A stretch of DNA of 64,000 nt from Trissonchulus latispiculum. Lineage: Eukaryota; Nematoda; Enoplea; Enoplida; Ironidae. Position 1 is the stretch's first letter, and every line of letters starts with the position of its first letter. The notes beneath the pieces are model-generated. The model did no database searches, was not told the origin of the DNA, and was given only the letters and a program-made list of their open reading frames with translations. This document shows positions 55,001 through 64,000 of the stretch, piece after piece. The stretch lies in the NCBI GenBank assembly GCA_030248195.1, contig JASAND010023284.1:1-64000 (forward strand). Direction: 5' to 3'. The position numbers and the translations under genes were made by a program.

Positions 55001-58000
55001 ATCCCCCCGAAAATTTCTTCCCCTCTCACTCAGTGCCCCCCCATCTCCGGAAACAATTCCTAAATTGTACCATGGCGCCTGAATCGGAAGTACCAAGTAC
55101 TGGGCCTGTGGACTCTTTAGCCAGAATTCCAAACATAATATACCGAAAATGTGCTGTAATGATTGTGATAATGGCTGTGCCTGTACCGTCCTGATGGCTT
55201 AGAAGTTAGTAATGATTTAATGAAGATTTAACTTTGTTATTGCTGTTGCCATTATGCTAGATTCTGATTGTTGCTTACTGATACTTTACAGTTTTAAGAT
55301 ACCTTGTTCTCTATGGTTTCACTGAGCATCATGCAGTATCAGAATTGGTCCAATGTGTTTCTACGTTAATCGAAGCCGTTCCAGTTATTTTGGACGTTTG
55401 TAAGTCAGTTTATTAACTTGAGGTTTTGCTCATGTGTTTTGAAGCAGTTTTTTGTTGTGCGAAATATCGTATTACCACACAAACACAGGCAAACGGTGGA
55501 CCTCCTTCAGATTGTAATTTTTGCGATGCTTTTGTTTAGGGAGCAACGCTACGGAAGAGTCAGTATCTAGCCGACGGTGCTGCGAAAAATGCTGCAAAAC
55601 AGTTTTGAAATTGGTAGGCACTGTTGTTTGCCGAAGTGCTTTTGTAGTGGCGTTCGAAACAAAAGTAAAGCAGGTGAGAAGCATACGTACCCGAACGGGA
55701 GGTCAAATTTCACTGACTCTTGCGGAAGCAAATTCGGGTATACGTATATCCTTGTCTGTGGAAACAATTTCTGTTAAGAGTACTTTTGAAAACGATTTTT
55801 GCGACTTTTGTCGGTGTTTTTAACGGAAAACAGCTATTTTTAGCAAAACCAATGTTTTTTCGGCTGTTTTTCAATAGAAAATAGTAGCGTTAGGTGGAAA
55901 CTTTCGACGGAGCCGGAAAATTATTGGAAATTTTAGTCGTAACGCATGTTTTTAGACAATTTTGTTACAACTTGCGGAAGCAATTTCGGGACCCGTTGCG
56001 GGCGACTTCGCCGAAGGGGGAACCCCTTCCCCTTGTTCTTGTACGCCTATGGTGACAAGTGAACAAATCAAAACAAGTTATAAACAATTAAGTATAATAA
56101 TTTTAGTTTTTTTCATAAAACTTTTAATCTGCTAGCTTAATGGTTTAGGTTTTGCCCCTTTTCGAATTTGTATTTGTGTTTTGACTATGCTTGAATCTGC
56201 CTTCACATTGATTTTAAATCCCTTCAGGTCTCCTTTCGTCATCAGGACAACATGGTGAAGAAGTATAGTGAAATGTTATTTTTAGCGTTGCCTTTTTCAG
56301 TTGAGTGAACTGCTAGATAATCATCCTGGGAGTTTTGTGATGTGGCTGGAAGAAGTGCTAAATCATATTATTACCGTTCCTTTCCTGGATCATGGTTAGT
56401 GACTGAACTTTGAAATGCTCTTTTCACACTTTATAGGTCAGTCCACGCCAGACTTAGAGACTGGTAACCTTTACGTTTCCCCCGTCAGCCATATCTAGCA
56501 TGACTCTCGCTGTGCTGTCTGGATACTGACCGCTCAGTGGGTAGCTGGAGGTACTCTACCATTCGTAGTGTTTTAAGCTTGAATATCTCTAAACATTAAG
56601 GCCAAAATGTGGGGGGAGGGGGCTTCTCAGCGTGGAAGCATGCAACGCTGACATTTTTAAAAAACGGGCGTATTCGACAAATAAAATACTATAACTTGAG
56701 CTGGGAACGTTGTACAGCGATAATTTTTCTATCATTAGATTGCGTAGGACCAGCTCAGTGTAACGATATAAAAATTATACAGTTTGGTCCAGGCAATCTC
56801 TTACCAATCCAGAAACAAACATCCTTTCTACGAGAACTTTAAGAATTTCATCATTTCTTCAAAATGCGTTGAGTTCACACGTGTGCTTGGGGGGGGGGGT
56901 TCACCCCCCCCAGACCTGAGCTCACCCCCCCCCCCCCCAGAGGGGTCCCCCCCCCCCCCCAGAATCCGGATTTTTTTCAGTAAAAACTGGAAAAATCCGG
57001 TTTTTCGGCGGCCTTCGGCCGCCCTTCACCCCCCCCCCCAAAATTTCCCCTCCTGCACATGTCTGGTTGAGTTATTGCCAAATTTGTAAGAGTAATGTTA
57101 CTACATAATGTTATAACGTTTATGTCGTTGAAAAGGTCTCATTCTACGCAACATTTAATTTGTCAAAAACGAATGTTTTTGAAAAATGTCAGCGTAGCAT
57201 GTTTACATGCTGTGAAGCCCCCAGAAATTTTGGCCTTAATGTTTAGCGCATCTTGGAAGCTTATTCTGTTAGGAAGAACTGAGTTATTAAACTCGATTAA
57301 ACTCTTGGCACGAAGGAAGTACCTTATTGGAAGTGGGATTTACAATTGCTTTTTTGTATTTTTCGAAAGCGTCGCTTCTTTTGCAAACCTCTTTTTATAT
57401 GGTGACCGTGGTTTTTTTAATATTTGTGGCCCTGTAATTCAGGGATGCGATTTTCTTTGCAGGCAAAGTATTATACCCGGACTCTACCCTGGTGAAAAGC
57501 TTTAATCTATGCCAATCAATTTTAATGTGTGATGATTACAAATCTAGCTGTGCTAAGTCAGCAACGTCTCAGAGCATCGGTTTGTCTTTTACTTGATTTT
57601 ATCTAGTTTATGAAATAAGTGTAAATGTTCTGTTTATTTGCTTCGTGTTAAACCTTTTAGCTGTATTCTGATTCCAGTTGTGTAGTTTTTGTCTTAAACG
57701 TACGATGTTAATTTTGTTTTAGCGGTGAGTGAAACGGCTTTGAGTTTGAAACGTGCATATTTCACCGCAGAACGCGTGATTAGGATGTCTCAGATATTGA
57801 TGGAACGATACCTAATCATGGCTGAGGCCGATCTCGTCAGCTGGGAAACGGAACCAGAGCTTTTCGGTAATACAATTGACCTAAACCTTAGTTTCTAATT
57901 TTGAACATGTTGAACAGGCCGAGGGATCGCTTTGGTGCATGGCAGAGGGTATAGGGCAGACACGGGTTTTTCTACTGGATTCTGTCAATTTTGACTTACT

Positions 58001-61000
58001 ATTTTACAAAACGAGTGAGCTACCTCATTTGGATCCCGTCGCCATCCCTATAGGGGCGGTGTAATAGGGGTTTAACTTGTGAACAGGGAGTCAAGAGATT
58101 CTACGGCGTAGGCCTAGTGTAATAATCTTAATATCATGTACTCTTGGAACTTGGTAAAATTAGCAAAATCGAAGATGGTCAAGCAACGTGTGCTAGAAAG
58201 TCTATTTGAAGTAATTTTTGGTTATATATACGTTTGTTTTAGGAGTTGCCGAAGATGACGAAAGTTATCGTTATTCTCTAAGGGTGAGACTTTCTTAAAG
58301 TTTTTAAAATTGACTTGGATTAGAATATTTTCGGGCTGGAAAACCTTGTGAGAAATTGTTTTAGTTGCTGCTCATTTTTACACACAGTTTTGCCCAATGT
58401 GTTTAACAAAAAGATATAATCTGGCAAACGTTTACTGGAGGGATGGGGCAGACCAGCAAGCAGCCCACCTTCCGTCGACCGACTCCAAAAAATTATACAT
58501 TTATAAACTAAATGTTAAAACATTTTCCGCTTTCTAACATTTTCCAAACTGCATTGGAGTTTTTTTACTAGTATTTTCGCTCTAAAGACTAGCCACTTGT
58601 AGTGATTTCTGACAATTTGCACGCATAAAAACGTCAAAATGTGGAAAACATTTTCCAAAAACATTCCTGATCATCGACGGGTTGTCCATGAAGCTGCTCT
58701 GTAACAATTGCCTAGGAATAAGCGAAGAACCGTAAGGCATTTCCGTTTCTTTAATGCCAGCCATACATTAAGAATACTAACAAATCTGTTTTTGGCATGA
58801 AAATGTTCAATTTTCAGAGTTTCTGGCATTTAAGCATTCACCATAATCTACTTCTAAGCAGAATTACGCCAAGGAAGACAGCTACTTTTTATTTGCCACA
58901 ACGTGTGCACAAAGATTCGGAGTTGAATCTCTTGTACGGCGAACAATAATTTTCTGCCGCACACTTTTAGTTTCTCAATGTTTAACACTTGTCAAGGTCA
59001 CACACATCTGATAGATTCTACGGAACCGTGGAAGAAATATGCACAGCAACCGCTCTTGGCCTGTCTCACGGACCAATGAGAGCTACGTAATACGTGAAAA
59101 TGTGCAAAATTGGTAAAAAGCTCCCGTTACCCTTAAATAAGATCAAACTATCACCTTACAGTTTTCAAGCTTATGGTCAAGTATTATGAAAGCTTCTCCA
59201 CTTCTTGCCCTTTTTCATCACTCTTCAGGTATTGATTACATACTTTATTTTAGGCAGCTTCTGAAACACTTTTTTCTGTACTGGTTCATGAGTTTTGGGA
59301 GCTTCTATCTGCCCACCTTGCCAGTTGGACCGCTGACCTCACTTCACCGCTAGACCTGAATTCGTTGGATGAGGTTCTCCGACGGGATGCCCGTACGTGA
59401 GTTTGCATGCCTTTCGAGCTAGGTGTTTCGTTTTTAGAGCAGTCTGTCGTTTATGAAGTTTGTGCTGCACACTGAGAACGGATATTCGAAAATATCGAGT
59501 ATGTTTTTAAATTTAATATTATTGTTTCCTTTGATGTCCATTTAAAATCGTATGATTTTCATGCTGAAAGCTGTTATCGCTAAACGTAATGTGTTTTTGT
59601 TTATCTGCATCAAGCTTTGAAAATTAACTACGAAAGATTTTCCGTGATATGACGAAGCATGTCTAGTCAGACTTTCTGATACAACGTTTCTGAGGCTCTA
59701 TTAGAGGGCGTGTGTCTCGTCTTACCTGTTCCCCTTTTGCCCCAACGATTTCTCCTTTCACTAAAATTTTGTCCAGAATGTGTCAAGTTCCAGGACTTAT
59801 AACAAAAACTGTCCAGTTTCGCTGGAATTTTTGTAAATTATATTTTAAATTGTTAGCACATTTAACGTTTACATATTCAGTGCCGCACATGCTTTCTGTT
59901 GTGACCCTTAAAATTCCCTTTTTTATGGGCTCTTCCTCTTTTTTGGCTTAGAAGACAACTTTAGAAGGACCCAGTTTTGTAATTTTGTTCTGTTTCAGTT
60001 TACCTTGCCCTTGGCTTGGCAGCTAATGATTTGGCCACGGATGTTAATTTTGATACATTGCTGTCCACACTATCTCCCCTATTAGAACCCGACTTTAAAT
60101 CACAGGGAAGGTAAAGGAAAGTGTTATGATACTTGATTGATTTATTGTCAATTGTCAAATAGTTCAAAAGAAAATCTACCATTGTGCTTACTGCGAAGAC
60201 TATTGTGCTGTAATTTTGAAGGCGTGTTAAATAAAGGAAACGTTTGTTACTGTTCCTGCAAATTCGTCGAAGTTCCCATACTACAACTGTGCGCATCTTT
60301 TTATACTGATAGGTATGCCCTTATTCTACAGCGTAGGATTTTGTGGCTGTGCAACAAATGGCTCCCACTGCATTCGAGTTTAACCTCGCGTCAGCTACTT
60401 TGCAGTCGTCTTGTTCATCTGCTCAACGTTGACCAAGATATGGTGCTCCGCTTGTGCGCCTGTCTAACTTTGCGAACCTGTATGTGCTATTTTTGTGAGT
60501 GTTAAGTTGCTATTGTGTGTATAGCGGTTCAGGTCCAGTCAAATGCAAAAATCCTTATTTCCTTTAGAAAAGTGCTGATCTCCTGTTTTGGTGCTAAAAC
60601 TTTGTATAGTTGCTATTTTGGTATGTTTTGTAGAGATGCTTAATCAAAGACTGTATAATTAAATTTTAGTGCTGGATGAAATTTCTTTTGATTCTGATGA
60701 ATTGGACCCTGTAAGCTTGTGTTTTATTTGTTTATTCTTTTAGTTTCACCAATTTTTATGGATTTATTACTGATGGAAGCATTGTTAGTGGTGCAAGTGC
60801 GTTTTTCTCATTGTTGGTTGCTGCTCCTGTAATAATGCTTTTGCCAAAGCATTGTTTATTTCTGTGCATTCCTTTGTTTGTTTTTGTTTAGCATCTGGGA
60901 GCTCTAATTGCCAAATTGACTGACCTATTGAAACAATGCACTGAGTGTGATTCACAGGTTTGCTGCAGATTTTTTGCATTTTAACAATTGAAATAATATC

Positions 61001-63435
61001 TTAAGAGTTTCTCTTAAACAATCTTATAAAAGTTCCTCTGTCACTGTTATGATTACGGTCAGGTTTTGACTTAAAGGTGAACCTTGTACCTCTTTTTTCT
61101 ATTTTAGCTACAAGTCATAGCATGTCTTGCCTTGGTTGTAGGTCGCTGTAGTCCTCAGTCTACACCCTTTCTGGAACCACTATTCGTTCATCTTCCATCG
61201 CTTTGGAACGCAGATCATCCGATGCTTAAGGGCAATTTGTTGGCTTTACTGACTGCCGTTGTTGAAGTAAGTTGCTGAATACTGTGTAACTGATGAGCAA
61301 AGACCTGTCTGATCCTCTTTTGGTTATCAAGAAGAAAAGGTTCAGTGTTAACTTGCTCTTTGAAAACAATTTTGCTCCGGAAACTCCTTTTAGTAGTTGA
61401 ACCTCCATCCCCTTTCTTAATTTTGAATACTTCCCTGTGGTAGTTCACCTGTACAAGAGACTCTATTTAGGCTTTATACAAATCCAGCCGTTGCCGCTGA
61501 ATTTTATTTTCAAGGTGGATCAGAAACCTGCCTACAATTTTAATGTTAGTATGATTGTGCTGGAAAAGCTTTCTCTGTTGCAGAACTGCGGTCCTGACTG
61601 TGTCTATTTATTTTCCTATGTTGTTCCTCTGCTGGAGGCATCTTTGACGGTTCAAAGTTCAGAGACTGTGCATCTTTTGGAGGATGCCCTGACCCTGTGG
61701 TTGGCTGTGATTCAGAACAGTTCGGCCCCATTGCCTGCCCCTTTGCTTCAGCTTTTCGATGCTATGCTAACTTTGCTAAGTCAGTTTACGGGAAAACTTA
61801 ACTGTTTTAGCTTCCTCTATAAACAGTGCATTTACGAGCTAATTTTAAACGCTCGGAGTTAAGAAAGTGATTTTCTTTTATCGATGTTTCAATTTCTGCA
61901 AGTTCATTAAATTAGAGCAATTATGACATATCCTCTGCACGCTAACGGCTGATGCCCTCCCCAATTGGGCCCTGGGCCCTGTTGCATAAAAACTAACAGT
62001 GTTAGCTGTTAGAGTGTTAGACTGTTAGACTAATATTTAACAGTGTTAGAAATTTTGTTGCATAAAGCTACTGTTAGAAACAAGCTCATTCTAACAGTCT
62101 AATAATCAGTGTAGATGTGACATAAGTACAAATTCCGGGGCACTGATTATCAGTCTGATAATCAGTGCAAATTTTGGTTAGGGCGGCGATAATTTTCTTA
62201 TTATTGCCTTATTATTACTATCTGTTTTTTGTATGTTTATTGCTTCTTTGGTACTTCAAGACTGATATAAGCTTTTTAGAAATTTAATCTAGATTCCCTT
62301 ATTGTCATATTTTCACTTGGGGGGTTGGATTTATAATTGTAAAAAAATTTTAGGAAGTGTTGGATAAGTGTAGTCATACATGTCGATTCAGGCATTGCCA
62401 GAATCAGATTCAGAAAATATTACTTAAGCTTAAACAAGGACAATCAGAATAAAAAATTTGAATAAGCCTAGAAAATTAGATTACTGCGTCCAAGTCTTAA
62501 AATAAATAGAATTAAATGCGTGAAAGAATATAAGTTGAAAAAATCGTTAATTCGGCTATTTCATTAAGTCAGTTAGTCAGTTAACATTGCAAATAATTCT
62601 ACAACTTCATTAAAATTTATTAAAATTCAAGAACTCTCTACTGATAGTAAATTTAACGGTGACCATACGACTGATAGGCTGTTAGGTCACAATTATCAGT
62701 CAAAAGCTAACACTAACACTGTTGAAGTATATGCAACAAACACTGTTAGGTCCACTGTTATAACACTGTTAATTATCAGTTAACAGTGAGCTAACAGTGT
62801 TAGACTTTATGCAACAGAAACCACTGTTAGACTGTTAGACTGTTAGACTGATAAAACTTTTATGCAACAGGGCCCTGGTAATGAAATTGCCATGGAATTT
62901 TCCCGCTATGCGCCTGCTCTAATGCTCCAAGCGAACATAAAATTCCTGCACGCACTACTTGTATTTTCGAGTTTTGACACAAACAAAACATAGAGCGAGT
63001 GCGCTTACCCCCGTTTCCACTTGGTGTCAAATACGAACACGGTGGTAAACACGAAGACGGGGTATCTCTGAATTGTCTTCATTGTGCAGGGCATTGTCTC
63101 GGTTTTTTGTTATTTCAGCTATTCAGTCTGAAAACTTGAAACTGTGTTTCGAGATTGTCAAGGGCTATTTGGCTTTTCGATCAGCTGAATTTGAAGAGGT
63201 AAAATTTTATTGTTGGCTGTGCTATACATTGCAAAGGCTGGTAGTTATCCATAGTTCGTCCCATATCAAGATAAAAGTAACATTTTTTGATAAACTAATT
63301 GTTTTATTGAATTTCACGGGAGAGGGATTATGGGTGTCCGGTCTCATGGATCCGCAAACCAAATCCAGTGCATTTGTTTCAAGCGGCTCACATCGCTCAC
63401 AGCAAGCCTCCCCGTATGACCCCGTTGTGTTAAAA
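51960..63435 (+). CDS. IPO11: Importin-11-like nuclear transport receptor, 19 exons, 3' incomplete
   Basis: Importin-11 is a RanGTP-regulated karyopherin-beta that carries UBE2E-type ubiquitin-conjugating enzymes and ribosomal protein cargo into the nucleus. Nineteen exons, joined at GT-AG sites in consistent phase, give 698 codons. These align along human IPO11 (about 975 residues) to roughly residue 690. Landmarks are the N-terminal Ran-binding repeat (KQAEEELKHA), DFPRDWPDLLTDLESLL, ALASKRLPTDRRVF, KVLRYLVLYGFTEHH, LALGLAANDL, LLNVDQDMVLRLCACLTLR and SLWNADHPML. About 30 residues expected between exons 8 and 9 are missing, although the phase is kept without them. Most introns are short; those holding mobile elements are longer. 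The last third lies beyond the window. Confidence 0.85.
52303..52400 (+). CDS. IPO11: IPO11-like exon 2
   Basis: SNLNLNVRLQAAFCLKNSI matches human TLDINVRWLAVLYFKHGI. It ends two bases into a proline codon. Confidence 0.85.
52424..52700 (+). repeat. tRNA-derived SINE
   Basis: An A box (AGCCGAGTGATTAAGACG, from 52437) and a B box (GGTTCAAATACC, 52479-52490) have tRNA spacing. A non-tRNA body with GGTATATAAATGGGTACC follows. The tRNA part cannot fold into a full cloverleaf, so it is not a tRNA gene. It lies in intron 2. The 3' end is uncertain. Confidence 0.7.
52885..52963 (+). CDS. IPO11: IPO11-like exon 3
   Basis: It encodes HEVLSAQSRQSIRSKLLKN and ends in phase 0 at CAG|GTATAA. Confidence 0.8.
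53288..53503 (+). CDS. IPO11: IPO11-like exon 4
   Basis: This is the best-conserved exon: SRQDFPRDWPDLLTDLESLL, then HVRALQVYYHIVKALASKRL. The start after TTTTAAG keeps phase 0 and aligns without a gap; a later AG would break the frame. Confidence 0.9.
53504..54091. other. IPO11-like intron 4, first part
   Basis: No recognisable repeat. A 60-codon frame at 53637-53819 does not match importin-11 and is not called. Confidence 0.4.
54092..54426. mobile_element. G-run MITE, CTGGGCTTATTCTAG family, copy 2
   Basis: The ends are CTGGGCTTATTCTAGG and AGTAGAATAAGCCCAG. AGTTT flanks both sides (54087-54091 and 54427-54431). The interior matches copy 1 (GGTGCCAAAAGGGGCACCC, G runs). It lies in intron 4. 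Confidence 0.85.
54478..54574 (+). CDS. IPO11: IPO11-like exon 5
   Basis: It encodes SIFVPVCHLWQGH and LSQLSCLSCVK, matching human ACSLWNHH...LERTLLSLK. It is shorter than the human segment. It ends one base into a valine codon, and the phase fits exon 6. Confidence 0.75.
54575..55291. other. IPO11-like intron 5 with C-run repeat fragment
   Basis: A degenerate G/C-run repeat lies at about 54760-55060, recognisable from TTTTTGCCAAAATAGGC and C-rich blocks. No terminal repeats are clear. Confidence 0.45.
55292..55399 (+). CDS. IPO11: IPO11-like exon 6
   Basis: LRYLVLYGFTEHHAVSELVQ matches human LRKLTVNGFVEPHKNMEVMG. The donor is GTAAGT. Confidence 0.85.
55400..56227. other. IPO11-like intron 6 with G-run repeat
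   Basis: From about 55500 to 56050 lies a repeat with an ACGGAGCCGGAAAA hairpin part and GGCGACTTCGCCGAAGGGGG near its end. A related order of parts is at 17312-17490. Confidence 0.45.
56228..56262 (+). CDS. IPO11: IPO11-like exon 7 (micro-exon)
   Basis: This 35-base exon encodes LLSSSGQHGEE. Phases on both sides fit. It is followed by an intron of only 38 bases. The sequence is not conserved enough to be sure. Confidence 0.5.
56301..56394 (+). CDS. IPO11: IPO11-like exon 8
   Basis: LSELLDNHPGSFVMWLEEVL matches human LLDFLDQHPFSFTPLIQRSL. Confidence 0.8.
56395..57722. other. IPO11-like intron 8 with G/C-run repeat
   Basis: A G/C-run repeat spans about 56605-57060, with GGCGGCCTTCGGCCGCC near 57005. 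A 136-codon frame at 57095-57505 partly resembles the missing IPO11 segment (HLICQKRMFLKNVSVACL), but splice sites do not fit well, so I leave it uncalled. Confidence 0.45.
57723..57866 (+). CDS. IPO11: IPO11-like exon 9
   Basis: SLKRAYFTAERVIRMSQILM then AEADLVSWETEPELF matches human FLLTEEELTMWEEDPEGF. Confidence 0.85.
58243..58283 (+). CDS. IPO11: IPO11-like exon 10
   Basis: It encodes VAEDDESYRYSLR, matching human GGDSWKYSLR. It is 41 bases long and ends in phase 0. Confidence 0.8.
58284..59253. other. IPO11-like intron 10
   Basis: No repeat or gene is recognised in this 970-bp intron. Confidence 0.4.
59254..59392 (+). CDS. IPO11: IPO11-like exon 11
   Basis: SETLFSVLVHEFWELLSAHL matches human TEVLFIDIFHEYNQTLTPVL. 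The donor chosen is C|GTACGT, because it keeps the frame into exon 12. Confidence 0.85.
59393..59998. other. IPO11-like intron 11
   Basis: No repeat or gene is recognised. Confidence 0.4.
59999..60110 (+). CDS. IPO11: IPO11-like exon 12
   Basis: YLALGLAANDLATDVNFDTL matches human YNAVGLAAYELFDSVDFDQW. Confidence 0.9.
60337..60479 (+). CDS. IPO11: IPO11-like exon 13
   Basis: ILWLCNKWLPLHSSLTSRQL then LLNVDQDMVLRLCACLTLR matches human VIWLIGQW...LLQDQDLVVRIETATTLKL. The acceptor GCGTAG is chosen for phase, not the stronger CTACAG five bases earlier. Confidence 0.85.
60670..60710 (+). CDS. IPO11: IPO11-like exon 14
   Basis: LLDEISFDSDELDP matches human LTVDDFEFRTDQFLP. Confidence 0.75.
60892..60957 (+). 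CDS. IPO11: IPO11-like exon 15
   Basis: LIAKLTDLLKQCTECDSQ matches human MFTLLFQLLQQVTECDTK. It is in phase 0 at both ends. Confidence 0.85.
61108..61266 (+). CDS. IPO11: IPO11-like exon 16
   Basis: It encodes VIACLALVVGRCSPQSTPFL then LPSLWNADHPMLKGNLLAL, matching human YLPLLWKQSEEHNMLRCAIL. Confidence 0.85.
61267..61583. other. IPO11-like intron 16
   Basis: No repeat or gene is recognised in this 317-bp intron. Confidence 0.4.
61584..61779 (+). CDS. IPO11: IPO11-like exon 17
   Basis: YLFSYVVPLLEASL then VHLLEDALTLWLAVIQNS matches human VYLLEDGLELWLVTLENS. The donor is GTCAGT. Confidence 0.9.
61974..62875. mobile_element. TIR element, GGGCCCTGTTGCATAAA ends
   Basis: The ends GGGCCCTGTTGCATAAAA and TTTTATGCAACAGGGCCC are inverted. 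Both subterminal regions are filled with (ACTGTTAG)n-type repeats and inner TTGCATAAA copies. The centre is AT-rich and non-coding. No clear target duplication was found. It lies in intron 17. Confidence 0.8.
63119..63198 (+). CDS. IPO11: IPO11-like exon 18
   Basis: IQSENLKLCFEIVKGYLAF matches human LSSENLRTCFKIINGYIFL. The phase fits exon 17. Confidence 0.85.
63325..63435 (+). CDS. IPO11: IPO11-like exon 19 (tentative)
   Basis: It encodes GLWVSGLMDPQTKSS then SHRSQQASPYDPVVLK in phase 0 at both ends. Similarity to human importin-11 is weak here, so it may be lineage-specific or a false exon. Confidence 0.35.
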
Positions 63436-63770
63436 GTATGAAAACTTAATAGGCAAATTTCGCAGCAACCTAAGGTTTTAGCTCTAAAGCATAAGCAAAT
63501 CCACTTTGCTCACTTCTAATCTGGACTAGGCAGGGTGTTAGTATCTGTAAGATGTTTTCATCGGCCAACTCTGAGAATTTATTTGTTTTATGTTTATTTA
63601 GATTATCGTGAAGTTTGGCGGTTTTAAGAAATTCTGATAAAAGCAAACATTCGCATTCTGTAAAGTTACTGAGTTTATGTTAGAGGCATCTTGTCCTATC
63701 AATTAGTCCAGATTTGATGTGCGCAACGTGCTTTTGCTAAAAAGTGATCAAGCTTTTTGACACCACGAAA
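63436..63770. other. Intron or flank, nothing recognised
   Basis: AT-rich sequence with no recognisable exon. Confidence 0.4.
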
Positions 63771-64000
63771 CTGGGCTTATTCTACAGGGGGGGGGGGGGG
63801 GGGCCATAAACACCCTCCCCCCCCCCAAAATCGTTCCCCCCCCCCAAAAAACCGCCCCCCCCCCAAAAAAAAGTGGGTGCCCCTTTTGGTACCAACTTTT
63901 GCCATGGAAAAATCGCTCAGAAGGCCAAATTTTCAAAAATTTTCCGGCTTCGCCGGAGATTTTTAGTCGATTTTTGCCTATTTAAGCACTAAATCCGCTT
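63771..64000. mobile_element. G-run MITE, CTGGGCTTATTCTAG family, copy 3 (cut by window end)
   Basis: CTGGGCTTATTCTACAGGGG begins the element. It then reads like copy 1 in reverse: G and C runs, GGGTGCCCCTTTTGGTACC, and a TTCCGGCTTCGCCGGA hairpin near 63942. The right end lies beyond the window. The left flank is CGAAA. Confidence 0.8.

Noticed and set aside
57095..57505. 136-codon frame in intron 8, partly like a missing IPO11 segment
   Set aside because: No acceptor gives the right phase with good sequence, so similarity may be chance. Left as a question for transcripts.

Overview
This 64-kb window is eukaryotic and almost certainly from an invertebrate animal. It holds two split protein-coding genes with GT-AG introns: an almost complete CDK5 kinase in two exons, and the first 19 recognised exons of an importin-11-like transport receptor. 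Everything else is dense, nested mobile DNA with many (TA)n tracts and long G or C runs. I cannot name the species. The non-LTR reverse transcriptase resembles RTE-type copies common in flatworms, but that is only a hint.

Layout. 1-4 kb: a foldback element, then a ~150-bp minisatellite with a distinctive tail ending in a GC hairpin. 4.9-5.9 kb: an inverted-repeat element. 6.2-11.3 kb: a composite of at least four nested elements. 11.8-22.1 kb: small TIR elements, several with clear target-site duplications. 23.2-27.5 kb: a stack of four insertions ending in a 5'-truncated RTE-like retrotransposon. 27.5-31.2 kb: a 3.7-kb palindrome. 31.7-33.5 kb: an inverted copy of the 0.8-3.3 kb element. 33.8-34.6 kb: a second foldback of the first family. 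35.5-36.6 kb: a Penelope-like reverse transcriptase. 37.4-47.7 kb: CDK5, whose 9.4-kb intron is filled by a foldback, two TATA-flanked elements and an LTR retrotransposon on the minus strand. 48.1-51.1 kb: a TTAA-flanked element and a broken non-LTR retrotransposon split by a hAT-like element. 52.0-63.4 kb: the importin-11-like gene, with a SINE and several TIR elements in its introns; it runs off the right edge.

The most interesting signal is a set of six non-coding elements of 1.1-1.3 kb, plus a looser seventh. They share little sequence but one layout. Each begins and ends at TATA and carries eight copies of a family-specific A-run motif in four clusters of 2, 2, 3 and 1. The second cluster lies about 360 bp from one end and the third about 175 bp from the other. 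One copy sits inside an older relative, which supports a TATA target duplication. Other recurring systems are foldbacks with divergent arms but a shared ~20-bp tip, minisatellite elements ending in a GC hairpin, and G-run elements with 5-bp target duplications.

The two host genes are on the plus strand, about 4.3 kb apart. CDK5 is a cytoplasmic/nuclear Ser/Thr kinase activated by p35-type partners. Importin-11 is a RanGTP-dependent nuclear import receptor. Nothing here suggests they are co-regulated.
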